Of a stretch of 64,000 nucleotides of DNA, positions 23,872-33,186 are shown piece after piece; position 1 is the stretch's first letter, and every line of letters begins with the position of its first letter. This DNA is from Aquabacterium sp. Lineage in GTDB: Bacteria; Pseudomonadota; Gammaproteobacteria; Burkholderiales; Burkholderiaceae_C. The notes below the pieces were generated by a model that saw nothing but the letters and a program-made list of their open reading frames with translations, was not told the DNA's origin and made no database searches. The stretch covers positions 310,001-374,000 of the forward strand of contig NZ_JAQSDR010000002.1 in assembly GCF_029946005.1 (NCBI RefSeq). Direction: 5' to 3'. The translations under genes and the position numbers were made by a program.

Positions 23872-24702
23872 TCAGGCCATCAGCTCGGCAATCCGGGCCT
23901 TGAGCATGGCGTTTTCGGTGCTGAGTTCGGCCACAGTTTTCTTCAAACGGGCGATCACGGCGTCGGCCGACTCCGGCTCGCTACCCTCGTCAGCAAGCGC
24001 TTCGGCAGGCGCATTCGCCGCCCGCGCTTGCGCCTTGGCTTCGCGCACTTGCCGCGCGGCCTGGCGCAGCTCTTTCTTGCCGCCAGCCACCGCCGCCACC
24101 TGTTCGTCCACCGACAGAGACGACACCGCCGCCGCCGCGTTGATGGAGATGTCGCCCGCCTTCACGGCCGCGACCAGTTCAGGCGTGGCTTCCTTCTGGA
24201 TTTTCTCGATCTGGCTGACCGTGGTGCTGCTGATGCGCGCGGCCTTGGCGATGGATTCGCGGGTGGGCAAGGGGTCAACGTCCCAGGGCGGGGTCGAGGC
24301 GGATGGCGCAGCGTCACTGGTTGATGCGTCCGCAGCCGATGCCTGCGACGCTGGTGCAGCCGCCTTGCTGGCCTGCACACGCGCACTCATGATGTCCTTC
24401 TTGCGCAAGGCCAGCACGCCGCGCTGGAAGTCGGACACGCTGCGGCGGCCCAGATGCTGGTCGATCATCCACAGGTGCACGTCGTCCATCGACTTGAAGC
24501 TGGCGTTCTGCACGGTGTTGAAGGGGATGCTGTGCTTGCTGCAGATGCCGTGGCGGTTGTGGCCGTCAACCAGCACATCACCCCACAGCACGAGCGCATC
24601 GCGGCAGCCCTCGGCCAGGATGCTGCGCTCCAGGGCGTCGTGTTCGTCAGGGGTCAGGGGGTCGATGTAGGCGCGCAGTTCTTCTTTGACCGTGATGTTC
24701 AT
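23872..24702 (-). CDS. ParB-like / plasmid partition-related protein
   Basis: A 276-residue protein. Residues 1 to about 70 resemble a ParB N-terminal domain (LVLWGDVLVDGHNRHGI, which parallels the arginine/His box of ParB-Srx proteins). The middle has a helix-turn-helix-like segment (RESIAKAARISSTTVSQIEKI), and after an Ala-rich linker the C-terminus forms a coiled coil (RLKKTVAELSTENAMLKARIAEL). The chromosomal ParB is normally beside parA, which is absent here, so this is probably an orphan regulator or a relic of a plasmid or integrative element. DNA binding is likely; its target is unknown. Confidence 0.72.
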   Translation of the reverse strand: MNITVKEELRAYIDPLTPDEHDALERSILAEGCRDALVLWGDVLVDGHNRHGICSKHSIPFNTVQNASFKSMDDVHLWMIDQHLGRRSVSDFQRGVLALRKKDIMSARVQASKAAAPASQASAADASTSDAAPSASTPPWDVDPLPTRESIAKAARISSTTVSQIEKIQKEATPELVAAVKAGDISINAAAAVSSLSVDEQVAAVAGGKKELRQAARQVREAKAQARAANAPAEALADEGSEPESADAVIARLKKTVAELSTENAMLKARIAELMA

Positions 24703-24829
24703 GGGGACGGGGTGTTGTTTGGGGGGCGAGGGGGGGCCATTTTAAGTGGTGGTGGTCTAGCGAGATCAGCGCGCTGGGACGATTGGGTGGTTGGGCGCGG
24801 GGCGCGCTCCCGGAATGACGATGCCCCGC

Positions 24830-26956
24830 TCACACGAACACGCGTCCGGTCGGCGTGTTCCGGTATCTGGGTTGACTGTGCAGATTGTCGGCCAGCCGCG
24901 CTGCGGCTGTCGGCTCCTCCGCTCTGACGTACCGATCGCGGTAGAAATACCGCTCCGCCGCCCCGATCTCGACGAGCTCATACTTCGCAATCCGGAGAAG
25001 CCCGGCCGCCTGCAGCCGCCCGAACTGGTCGGGTGAGAGCTCGAACCGCAGCAGCGGGGAGATTGCCGCCGCCAGATCGTTGGCCAACGAGCTCCCCTCG
25101 TACGCGGCAACGGCCGTGGCGACGATCGCCTGCTTCCGCGCCGCGACCTCCGTCTCGACCTGCTCGTCGGTCGGGATGATCCCCTGCTCGTCGAATTCGT
25201 CGCGGACCTCGGTCCGGATGATCGAGTCCTCCGCTTGCGCTGCCGCTTCAGCCGTCGCTGCGACCTCACCGACCAACCGGTTGCGCTGCTCCTCGATCTC
25301 ACGGCTGCTGATGACGAGGAGGTTGACGACCTTGCCTCCCTTGAACTCAATGGCCTGCACCTCGTAGGTCTCGCCGCCGTCCAGCTCGCGGGCGGCGATC
25401 CGCGCAATGGCATCGCCTACTTCGAGCTGGAACAGCTGCGGCTCGGTGTCCGCGTTGGGCTGCGTGAATCGGCTGCGGTGCATGCCTGGCGCGCTTGCGT
25501 CGAGGTACTCGGCATTCTCGAGGCCATCGACTCGGTAAATGAGTTGGGTCGCGTTGCCTGCGGTGTCGCGCACCGCCTCCCGGATGAGGACTGATTTAGC
25601 GGGCTCAGTGGCGCGCGCGAGCGCTGCTGTGCCCCACAAGGCCAGCCCCTGCGGACTGACCAGTGTGGCGCCCGGCCGGAGGCCTAGCTGGTGGCTGGTG
25701 GTGAAGAACGGATCCCATCGGCGGCGAACCATGGTGAACCGGTTCGGAACGACGTCCAGCAGGGCGGCGTCGACCTTCTTGTCAGTCTTCTCCTCGACGA
25801 CCCACTCGGCGATCGCCTTCTGCGTGATGTACCTCCCGGCCTCAAGTGCGGCGAAGACCAAAACTGAATAGGGGCCCAGGAGCGGCACGGTGGCCAGCGC
25901 GAGCACCCCGAGGATGATGTCGGCCAGGATGCTGGCCTGAACGTCCGCGCCCGAAGTCCACGACATGATCCCTTCGGCGTCGAGCGCCTCGTAGATGTAA
26001 ATGTGCACCTTGAAGTTGGGATCGATCGGGCCAATGATTTCGTACTCGCCCTCCACTGAGACTTTGAGCTGGTTGTCGGGCAGCACGGACCGGGCATCGA
26101 TCTCGACCACGTCGAACAGCTTTTCTTCCTTCTTCATGACCGGGTGGTGGTATCCGGACCCGGACCGTCGTGCCATGCGGTGGTAGGCATCGTCGGCAAA
26201 GTCGCCGTAGATGCTTGCTCTAGTCGCGACGGTGATGTCGGCGCGGGGCTCGAGGATGTTCTGCGCCAGTGTGAGGTCGCCGCGCGGCCCGAGCACGTTG
26301 TCCTCCTGAGGGCCTGAACGCAATACCAGGTTGATGTAGAGCCCCAGTGCCGCTTCGCGCTCCACATCGCCGGCCAGCTTCTTCATGTGGATCTCGCCAA
26401 TCCGGCCGCCGGACCCGAGGTTGGTCATCGAGATGTCTTGGTTGATCAGCGGCTGGAGCCTCTCTAGCAACTCCGCCTGCGGCAGGCCGTTGCTAGCGGC
26501 AAGGGTCGCGATCGGCCCGCCAATTTCGAGCAGTTCAAGCTTCAGCGTCATCGCGCCCAGACCGATTCCGTCGGTGTCCGGCGTGGTGTTCAGGCTAATG
26601 CCGATGTACAAATCAATGAACGCAAAGACCGATTGCATACCGCGCGCCAAGTTGAGCCAGACGCTCACTTGCAGATCCGCGCCCATGGGGTGCGTTGGCA
26701 GAATCTGGACAGCAAACGCCTCGTCGACGGCCACCTCGAGTGGCTGGGGGGCATTGGCATCGACGGCATAGGCCCGATCGAGGGTGGGCGGGATCAGCAC
26801 CTGAACTTGGATCGGATCGCCCCCGCCGCTGGGCGTGAATGTCTCGCCGATCCGGATCAGCCCCGTCTCGACAGCGGTCAGCAGTAAATACTGCAGATAC
26901 CTTTCGCCCATCGCCACCTCGACGTCGTACCCACTGGTCACACGTGTCTGGTCCAT
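24830..26956 (-). CDS. Large protein of unknown family
   Basis: A 708-residue protein with a good ribosome binding site (GGAGG about 7 bp before the ATG). No signal peptide. The N-terminal third is strand-rich with a helix after SGYDVEVAMGERYLQYLL, loosely like lipid-binding TULIP-type folds, but this is only an impression. A hydrophobic stretch near residues 345-377 (ADIILGVLALATVPLLGPY) could be one or two membrane helices. Residues about 545-620 are a charged coiled-coil region. By eye it uses more CGG, GAT and GAG codons than the flanking genes, and a gene-free stretch of about 340 bp separates it from the acyl-CoA dehydrogenases. No mobility genes are adjacent. Possibly acquired. Confidence 0.75.
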   Translation of the reverse strand: MDQTRVTSGYDVEVAMGERYLQYLLLTAVETGLIRIGETFTPSGGGDPIQVQVLIPPTLDRAYAVDANAPQPLEVAVDEAFAVQILPTHPMGADLQVSVWLNLARGMQSVFAFIDLYIGISLNTTPDTDGIGLGAMTLKLELLEIGGPIATLAASNGLPQAELLERLQPLINQDISMTNLGSGGRIGEIHMKKLAGDVEREAALGLYINLVLRSGPQEDNVLGPRGDLTLAQNILEPRADITVATRASIYGDFADDAYHRMARRSGSGYHHPVMKKEEKLFDVVEIDARSVLPDNQLKVSVEGEYEIIGPIDPNFKVHIYIYEALDAEGIMSWTSGADVQASILADIILGVLALATVPLLGPYSVLVFAALEAGRYITQKAIAEWVVEEKTDKKVDAALLDVVPNRFTMVRRRWDPFFTTSHQLGLRPGATLVSPQGLALWGTAALARATEPAKSVLIREAVRDTAGNATQLIYRVDGLENAEYLDASAPGMHRSRFTQPNADTEPQLFQLEVGDAIARIAARELDGGETYEVQAIEFKGGKVVNLLVISSREIEEQRNRLVGEVAATAEAAAQAEDSIIRTEVRDEFDEQGIIPTDEQVETEVAARKQAIVATAVAAYEGSSLANDLAAAISPLLRFELSPDQFGRLQAAGLLRIAKYELVEIGAAERYFYRDRYVRAEEPTAAARLADNLHSQPRYRNTPTGRVFV

Positions 26957-27297
26957 GACAGGCCTCCATTGAAAATTGGAATTGAGAAATCAAGGTTCAC
27001 TCGCCAATCGCGACTAGCGGCCAGGCGGGTGCTTCCGCGCTGATGCTCATTCGCCCGGCAGCGGTGGCGAATGTCACGGCTGCGGGATGCTGTTCGTTGG
27101 CTTGCTAGCGCACACCAAGCGAGGCTGTCGCAAGGAGCATCGTGTCGGCTCATGGCGTGAGACTCCAAAGGGTAGGTTTGCAATAGCGACTTGTGAGCTG
27201 AGATGCCCAGAAGCGAATGTTCACTAGTTGTGAAACAGGATCTACCCTTGGAACTAGGGGTGAGTCAAAGAACGCCCCCCTAATTGTCAAGTCCCTG
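26957..27297. other. Intergenic stretch without a recognisable gene
   Basis: About 340 bp between the orphan 708-residue gene and an acyl-CoA dehydrogenase gene. It looks less GC-rich than the surroundings at both ends. The only structure seen is a short TTCAC/GTGAA inverted repeat (27220-27224/27230-27234). It should contain the promoter of the 708-residue gene; no convincing pair of hexamers was found. Confidence 0.5.
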
Positions 27298-28512
27298 CTA
27301 CTTCAACTCCGCCGAACTCTTGCCCAACAACCTTCGCGCAATGATCAGCAACTGAATCTGCTGCGTGCCTTCGAAGATGTCGAGGATCTTGGCATCGCGT
27401 GACCACTTCTCCAGCAACGAAGTCTCGGTATACCCAATCGAGCCCGCCAGTTCCACGCATTTCAAAGCCACGTCCACGCAGGTGCGCCCCGCCTTGGCCT
27501 TGGCCAGCGAGGCTTCCAGCGAATTGGGCCGCCCGTTGTCGGCCATCCAGGCGGCCTGCAAGGTCAGCAGGCGCGCGGCCTCGTAGTCGGCCTGCATGCG
27601 CACGAAGTCGGCCACGGCCGAAGGCTGGCGGTGCAGGGGGCGGCTGTAGTCCACGGCCAATCCGCAGTCCTTCAGGATCTGGCCCATCTCTTCGATGCAG
27701 GCGCGCGTCAGGCCCACGGCCATCGAGGCGACCAGCGGGCGCGTGTTGTCGAAGGTCTGCATCACACCGGCAAAGCTCTTCTCGGGGTTCACCTCCGGGT
27801 CGCCCAGCAGGTTCTCCTTGGGCACACGGCAATTGGTGATCATGAAATGCGCGGTATCAGAGGCGCGGATGCCCAGCTTGTGCTCCAGGCGCACCAGCTC
27901 GAAGCCCGGCGTGCCTTTTTCGACCACAAAGGATTTGATGGCGGCGCGGCCCAGGCTCTTGTCCAGCGTGGCCCACACCACCACCAGGTCGGCACGGTCG
28001 CCCGCGGTCACGTAGATCTTTTCGCCATTGAGCACATAGTGGTCGCCATCGAGCTTGGCGCTGGTCTTGATGGCGGCCGAGTCGGAGCCGCAGCCCGGTT
28101 CGGTGATGGCCATCGCGGCCCAGCGGCCCTTGAAGCGCTTGAGCTGCTCGTCGTTCGCCACCGAGGCGATCGCGGCATTGCCCAAACCCTGGCGCGGCAT
28201 CGACAGCAGCATGCCGACATCGCCCCAGCACAGTTCCATGATGGACAGGCAGGTGGAGATGTTGGTGCCGTTGCGGTTGCCCTGCGAGGCATCGGCGGCA
28301 TCACGGCGCACGCCGGTGGCGCCCGTGCCGCCGACATCGCTGTTGCCTTCGTTCATGCCGTCGATCACGGCGGCCATCATGTCGAGTTCAACCGGGCGGC
28401 TGTGCTCGGCGCGGTCGTACTTGCGCGAGATGGGGCGCAGCACTTCGGCGGCGGTCTCGTGGGCCTGGCGCACCAGGGGCTTGAACTTGCGGGGGATTTC
28501 GAGGTTGATCAT
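27298..28512 (-). CDS. Acyl-CoA dehydrogenase (first subunit of a pair)
   Basis: A 404-residue flavoenzyme of the acyl-CoA dehydrogenase family. Visible motifs are ITEPGCGSDSAAI (flavin/substrate loop) and the C-terminal IFEGTQQIQ with the Glu position used as catalytic base in many members. The N-terminus (NLEIPRKFKPLV, then RPISRKYDRAEH) resembles the mycobacterial FadE23-type enzymes, which are encoded beside a second, divergent dehydrogenase, as here. It lies downstream of its partner on the same strand. Substrate unknown; branched or long acyl-CoA is plausible. Confidence 0.9.
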   Translation of the reverse strand: MINLEIPRKFKPLVRQAHETAAEVLRPISRKYDRAEHSRPVELDMMAAVIDGMNEGNSDVGGTGATGVRRDAADASQGNRNGTNISTCLSIMELCWGDVGMLLSMPRQGLGNAAIASVANDEQLKRFKGRWAAMAITEPGCGSDSAAIKTSAKLDGDHYVLNGEKIYVTAGDRADLVVVWATLDKSLGRAAIKSFVVEKGTPGFELVRLEHKLGIRASDTAHFMITNCRVPKENLLGDPEVNPEKSFAGVMQTFDNTRPLVASMAVGLTRACIEEMGQILKDCGLAVDYSRPLHRQPSAVADFVRMQADYEAARLLTLQAAWMADNGRPNSLEASLAKAKAGRTCVDVALKCVELAGSIGYTETSLLEKWSRDAKILDIFEGTQQIQLLIIARRLLGKSSAELK

Positions 28513-28555
28513 TGCGTGAATCTCATCAGTAAGCCAGTCTCATCCAGCGAACACC

Positions 28556-28625
28556 GTGGATCCGGCTTTGCCGGGCCACTGGTGTTGCCCCCTTGAGGGG
28601 GCGCGCGAAGCGCGTAGGGGGTGGG
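28556..28625. repeat. Intergenic palindromic repeat (type 1)
   Basis: Compact element between the two acyl-CoA dehydrogenase genes: a CCCCC-TTGA-GGGGG hairpin (28588-28601) directly followed by a CGCGC-GAA-GCGCG hairpin (28602-28614), then GTAGGGGGTGGG. Sequences of this form recur between genes in many Comamonadaceae genomes, as I recall. It touches the stop codon of the upstream gene. Confidence 0.6.
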
Positions 28626-29936
28626 TCAAATCAACAAGCCACCCTCCATCACACCCACCGCGCGCAGGTCGCGGTACCAACGCTCCACCGGGTACTCGGT
28701 GACGAAACCATGGCCGCCCAGCAATTGCACGCCATCGCTGCCGATCTGCATGCCCTTGTCGGCACACAGGCGGCGCGCCAAAGCGGCGGCCTCGAAAAAG
28801 TCCGCATCGGCATCGACCAGGCTGGCAGCGCGCCACGTCAGCAAGCGCATCGCGTTCAGCTCGATCGACATGTTGGACACGGCAAACGCGACTGACTGGC
28901 GGTGGCTGATCGGTTCGCCAAAGGCCTGCCGCTCATTCACATAGGGCACGATGAAATCGAGCACGCCTTGCGCGCAACCCGTGGCCAAGGCACACCAGGC
29001 CAGGCGGGACAACTGGATGCATTCGCGGTAGACCTCCGCAGCGCCTTCGGCCAGCAAGGCCTTGGCGGGCACCGACACGGCCTCCAGCCTCAAGCGCGCG
29101 GTGCCGGCGGCACGCAGACCCATGGCGCGGTCCTCCTCGATCGACAGACCCTTGGTGGACGACTCGATCAAAAACAGCGCTGGGCCCTGGCCCTCGATGT
29201 GGGCGGCCACGATGAACAGCTCGGCGCTTGCGGCCAGCGGCACCATCGACTTCAGGCCAGTGATCACATGGCCCCCGCCACTTTGCGCCACGGCGCGGGT
29301 CTTCAATTCAAATGGATCGAACAAAGGCGTGGGCTCCTGGATCGCCAGGGCCGCGGCGGGCACGTTTTCGCCCGTGAAATCACCCAGGTAGTCGGCCTGC
29401 TGCTCGGCATTGCCCCACAGCACCAGCGCCGTGCTCACGGCCGAGGGCGCCAGCGCCGCAAAGGCCAGGCCCATGTCGCCTTCGGCCATGGCTTCGGCGA
29501 TCAGCACATTGGTCACGGCCGAACGCTCGGTGCCCATGCCGCCCAACGATTCAGGGATTCCCAACGAGGTGATGCCCAGTTCAGCGCACTGCGCCAGCAA
29601 CTCAACCGGCGCGGCGTAGGCCATGTCGGCCTTGCCGGCGGCCTCGCGCAACTGCTCCATGGCAAAGGTTCGCGCCGCTTCGCGCAGCATCTGCTGGTCT
29701 TCGCTGGGCGCCAGATCGAACAGGTCGCCCGCACCGCGCTTGGACAAGCGCTGTGGCGAGCCCAGGTTCTTCACTGACTTAAACACCCGGTTGGCGGCCG
29801 TCACGGCCTTGAAACCCGCCTTGGTGCCGTGGTAAAGCACCTGCTCGGTCGGCTTGCGCAGGCCCAGCGCATCCAGCTTGGTCGAGCCCGCCATGCGGCT
29901 GAGGGTGCGCAATCCAATTCGTGTGAGCGAAGTCAT
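28626..29936 (-). CDS. Acyl-CoA dehydrogenase (second subunit of a pair)
   Basis: A 436-residue acyl-CoA dehydrogenase-like protein with an N-terminal extension of about 75 residues before the canonical helical domain (which begins near DLAPSEDQQMLREAARTFA). The flavin-binding middle domain and a C-terminal QLLGGHGFVTEYPVERWYRD segment are present, and the end reads VMEGG where other members have the EGT motif. With the adjacent dehydrogenase it could form a heteromeric enzyme, as known for some mycobacterial FadE pairs; that is inference. It is transcribed away from the AraC regulator, a natural candidate to control it. Confidence 0.88.
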   Translation of the reverse strand: MTSLTRIGLRTLSRMAGSTKLDALGLRKPTEQVLYHGTKAGFKAVTAANRVFKSVKNLGSPQRLSKRGAGDLFDLAPSEDQQMLREAARTFAMEQLREAAGKADMAYAAPVELLAQCAELGITSLGIPESLGGMGTERSAVTNVLIAEAMAEGDMGLAFAALAPSAVSTALVLWGNAEQQADYLGDFTGENVPAAALAIQEPTPLFDPFELKTRAVAQSGGGHVITGLKSMVPLAASAELFIVAAHIEGQGPALFLIESSTKGLSIEEDRAMGLRAAGTARLRLEAVSVPAKALLAEGAAEVYRECIQLSRLAWCALATGCAQGVLDFIVPYVNERQAFGEPISHRQSVAFAVSNMSIELNAMRLLTWRAASLVDADADFFEAAALARRLCADKGMQIGSDGVQLLGGHGFVTEYPVERWYRDLRAVGVMEGGLLI

Positions 29937-30037
29937 GTGGAAACCGTGAAATGAAGGATCCCCTCATCTTGCGCCCCCGCTCTCGCCGATACTTGCCCCT
30001 TTGCGCCAATCAACTTGACCCGAACCGCCTGTCCCGC

Positions 30038-31105
30038 ATGAGCCCCCAGCCGCCTCCCCCGCCCGCGTCCGACGCCTCTGCCCTGCGCAGCTGGCTGCTG
30101 GCCGCCAAGCGCGCGGTCGAGCAACGCGGTGTGGACGCCGATGCCCTGCTGCGCGAGGTGGGCCTGGACCTGTCGACCCTGAGCGACCCCATGGCGCGCT
30201 ACCCGGCGCACCTGGGTCTGGCCTTCTGGCAAAAGGCCCTGCGGGCCACCGGCGAAGAGCTGCTCGGCGTGGACTTGGCGCTGCAGTTCCTGCCCCTGAA
30301 CTTCACCGCCCTGGGCTACGCCTTGATGGCCTCCGAAAACCTGGCCCAGATGTACCTGCGCCTGGCCCGCTACGCCCACGTCGTCACCGATGCCGCCGAC
30401 GTGCGCTTTCACCTGGACGAGGGCGTCGGCCGACTCACCATCACGGGTGATCAGGCCCTGCTGGGCACCGCCGATGCCGCCACGGTCTGGAGCATTTTTG
30501 ACTACGCCATGCTCACCCTGGTGCGCGGCTCGCGCATGCTCTACGGCCGCGACTTCGTCCCGCTCGAATTGCGCCTGCAACGCCAGCGCCCCAAGGACCA
30601 TGCAAGGTTCGAAAAAGTTTTCCGCTGCACGCCCCTCTACGGTTGCAAGGAAAACGCCTTGCTGGTGGACCACGCCACCTTGCACAAGCCCCTGTCCTTC
30701 GCCAACCTGGAGGTCGTCAAGGCCAGCGAAGAGGCCATGGACCGCTACCGCTCGCACTGGCCTGACCGGGGCCTGCCCCAGCAACTGGCCGCCGTGTTGA
30801 AAGAGATGCTGCCCAGCGGCGAGCCTCGCCAGGACGACGTCGCCCCGCGCCTGGCCATGACCCTGCGCACCTTGCAACGCCGCCTGGCCGAGTTGGACAC
30901 CAGTTACCGCGACGTGCTCAACCAAACCCGCCATCAGCTCGCGTTGGACCACTTGGCCGCCGCGCGGTATTCGGTCGGCGAAATCTCATTCCTACTGGGC
31001 TTCTCCGAGGTCAGCGCCTTCACCCGCGCCTTCCGCCGCTGGACCGGCACTTCGCCCAGCACCTGGCGCCAGGGCGCACTCACACCGCCACCCCATGCGC
31101 ATTGA
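30038..31105 (+). CDS. AraC family transcriptional regulator
   Basis: A 355-residue regulator with an N-terminal Arabinose_bd-type ligand domain (about 20-210) and a C-terminal double helix-turn-helix (about 255-345) ending in GFSEVSAFTRAFRRWTGTSP, the signature second HTH of the family. The start is set at the ATG at 30038, leaving about 100 bp for a divergent promoter; an in-frame ATG at 29951 would add 29 residues but lies only 14 bp from the divergent dehydrogenase start. It probably controls the dehydrogenase genes. It overlaps the next gene by 11 bp. Confidence 0.88.
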   Translation: MSPQPPPPPASDASALRSWLLAAKRAVEQRGVDADALLREVGLDLSTLSDPMARYPAHLGLAFWQKALRATGEELLGVDLALQFLPLNFTALGYALMASENLAQMYLRLARYAHVVTDAADVRFHLDEGVGRLTITGDQALLGTADAATVWSIFDYAMLTLVRGSRMLYGRDFVPLELRLQRQRPKDHARFEKVFRCTPLYGCKENALLVDHATLHKPLSFANLEVVKASEEAMDRYRSHWPDRGLPQQLAAVLKEMLPSGEPRQDDVAPRLAMTLRTLQRRLAELDTSYRDVLNQTRHQLALDHLAAARYSVGEISFLLGFSEVSAFTRAFRRWTGTSPSTWRQGALTPPPHAH

Positions 31106-32144
31106 CGACATCCGCCAGCGTTTGCGCGCCCACGGCGCCAAAGCCTGCCATGAGGACAAGATTTTGCGGCTGTGGTCGCAAGCGCTGCCCCTGGACAGTG
31201 GCAAGCGCCGCCCGGAAGACTTCCTGCCGCTGGCGGTGCGCAACGCCCTGCCCGCCTTGCTTCATGATCTGAACGCCCTGGCCCGCGTGCGCTCCGAGCA
31301 CCCCGGCGAAGACGGCTCGGCCCGCCTGCTGATCGGCCTGCAAGATGGCCAGACCATCGAAAGCGTGCTGCTGCCCCGCGATGGCCTGTGCGTGTCATCC
31401 CAAGTGGGTTGCGCCGTCGGCTGCGTGTTCTGCATGACCGGCAAGGACGGCCTGCTGCGCCAAGTGGGCAGCGCCGAAATCGTTGCCCAGGTCGCGTTGG
31501 CCAGGGCCCGCCGCCGCGTCACCAAGGTCGTCTTCATGGGCATGGGCGAGCCCTCGCACAACCTGGACAACGTGCTCGAAGCCATCGAGCTGCTGGGCAC
31601 CTGCGGCGGCATCGGCCACAAGAACCTCGTCTTCTCGACCGTGGGCGATCCACGCGCTTTCGAGCGCCTGCCGCTGGGCATCGTCAAACCCGCCTTGGCC
31701 CTGTCGCTGCATTCCACCAAGCCCGAACTGCGCGCGCAATTGCTGCCCCGCGCGCCCCGCATCGACCCGGCGGACCTGGTCGAGCAGGGCGAGCGCTACG
31801 CCCGCGCCACCGGCTACCCCATCCAGTACCAGTGGACCTTGATCGACGGCGTCAACGACAACGAGGAAGAGATGGACGGCATCGTGCGCCTGCTCAAGGG
31901 CAAGTACGCGCTGATGAACATGATCCCCTACAACACCGTCGACGAGCTCGACTTCAAGCGCCCATCGTGGGAGCGCGCCGCCGAGATCGCCCGCAGCCTG
32001 CACCGGCGCGGCATCCTGACCAAACTTCGCCAATCGGCCGGCCAGGACGTGGACGCCGGTTGCGGCCAGTTGCGCGCCCGCGATGCGGCACCCGTGGTCA
32101 AGCCCCAGCCCGTGCGCATCGTGCGGCCGGGCGCCCGCGCATAG
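31095..32144 (+). CDS. RlmN/Cfr-family radical SAM RNA methyltransferase
   Basis: A 349-residue radical-SAM enzyme with the cluster motif C106-x3-C110-x2-C113, the GMGEPSHN motif, and both RlmN-type catalytic cysteines: C99 (LCVSSQVGC) and C323 in the C-terminal DVDAGCGQL. By the family mechanism it would methylate C2 of adenosine in 23S rRNA or tRNA. The housekeeping rlmN of Burkholderiales usually sits with ndk and hisS, so this may be a second paralogue. It overlaps the AraC gene by 11 bp and precedes metR by 36 bp. Confidence 0.88.
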   Translation: MRIDDIRQRLRAHGAKACHEDKILRLWSQALPLDSGKRRPEDFLPLAVRNALPALLHDLNALARVRSEHPGEDGSARLLIGLQDGQTIESVLLPRDGLCVSSQVGCAVGCVFCMTGKDGLLRQVGSAEIVAQVALARARRRVTKVVFMGMGEPSHNLDNVLEAIELLGTCGGIGHKNLVFSTVGDPRAFERLPLGIVKPALALSLHSTKPELRAQLLPRAPRIDPADLVEQGERYARATGYPIQYQWTLIDGVNDNEEEMDGIVRLLKGKYALMNMIPYNTVDELDFKRPSWERAAEIARSLHRRGILTKLRQSAGQDVDAGCGQLRARDAAPVVKPQPVRIVRPGARA

Positions 32145-32180
32145 GCGCCTGCAAGCCCGCACCAGACCACACCGGCCACG

Positions 32181-33092
32181 ATGATCGAAGTCCGCCACCT
32201 CAAGTCCCTGGTCGCCATCGCCGACACCGGCAAGCTGGCCACCGCCGCCGAGCGCGTGCACCTCAGCCAATCCGCCTTGTCCCACCAAATCCGCGCTTTG
32301 GAAGAACACCATGGCCAGGCCCTGTTCGAGCGCACCCGCCAAGGCCTGCGCTTCACCCCGGCGGGCGACCGCCTGCTGGCACTGGCTCGCACCGTGTTGG
32401 CCGACATCGGCGCCGCCGAGCGCGACCTGCAGCGCCTCAAAGGCGGCGCTGGCGGCGAGCTGCGCATCGTGCTCGAGTGCCACACCTGCTTCGACTGGCT
32501 GATGCCCGTGATGCACGAGTTCCGCCAGCGCTGGCCCGAAGTCGAGGTCGACCTGGTGGCCGGCTTCCACGCCGACCCGCTGGCCCTGCTGAAAGAAGGC
32601 CGCGCCGACCTGGTCATCGGCTCCAGGCCCAAGGCTCAGCGCCCCTGGTCAGTCGAACCGCTGTTCCGCTTCGAAATCCTGGCCGTGGTGGCCAACGAAC
32701 ACAAGCTGCGCCACAAGCGCCACCTCACGGCGCAAGACTTCGAGGGCGAAACCCTCATCACCTACCCCGTGCCCGAGCAGCGCATCGACCTGATCCGCGA
32801 GGTCCTCAAGCCCGCCGGGGTGGAGCCCGCGCGCCGCACCGCCGAACTCACCGTGGCCATCGTGCAACTGGTGGCCAGCCGCCGCGGCATCGCCGCCCTG
32901 CCCAGTTGGGGCCTGCAAAGCTACCTGGAGCATGACTACGTCAAGGCCGTGCCCATCGGCCCCAAGGGCCTGTGGAGCGAGCTGCACGCCATCTGCCCCA
33001 AGGCCCTGGCCACGCAGCCCTACATGCAGGACATGGCCCTGATCATGCGCCAGCAGTGTGCCAAGCTGCCCGGCATCGAATGGCTGGCCTGA
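32181..33092 (+). CDS. metR: LysR family regulator MetR
   Basis: A 303-residue LysR-type regulator. The N-terminal HTH (ATAAERVHLSQSALSHQIRALE) and the effector domain beginning LRIVLECHTCFDWLMPVM closely match MetR, the homocysteine-responsive activator of methionine synthesis genes. Other shared segments are LITYPVPEQRIDLIREVLKP and VASRRGIAALPSWG. Divergent met genes, often adjacent in other species, are absent here, so its targets lie elsewhere. Confidence 0.92.
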   Translation: MIEVRHLKSLVAIADTGKLATAAERVHLSQSALSHQIRALEEHHGQALFERTRQGLRFTPAGDRLLALARTVLADIGAAERDLQRLKGGAGGELRIVLECHTCFDWLMPVMHEFRQRWPEVEVDLVAGFHADPLALLKEGRADLVIGSRPKAQRPWSVEPLFRFEILAVVANEHKLRHKRHLTAQDFEGETLITYPVPEQRIDLIREVLKPAGVEPARRTAELTVAIVQLVASRRGIAALPSWGLQSYLEHDYVKAVPIGPKGLWSELHAICPKALATQPYMQDMALIMRQQCAKLPGIEWLA

Positions 33093-33156
33093 CGGAATGA
33101 AGTGCTCAAGGGTCAACCCGTGTCGTTAAACGCGCAAACCGTCAAGCGACTGACAG

Positions 33157-33186
33157 TTGGCGCCCCCTGATTTCAGGGGGTGCCAA
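33157..33186 (+). promoter_or_regulatory. Palindrome upstream of the esterase gene (terminator or operator)
   Basis: 13-bp arms (33157-33169/33174-33186) with one G-T wobble and a 4-nt loop, core CCCCCTG...CAGGGGG. It lies 65 bp after metR and about 93 bp before the esterase gene. There is no T-run, so a rho-independent terminator is not obvious. A near-identical core lies about 93 bp before the PEP-CTERM gene. Confidence 0.5.
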
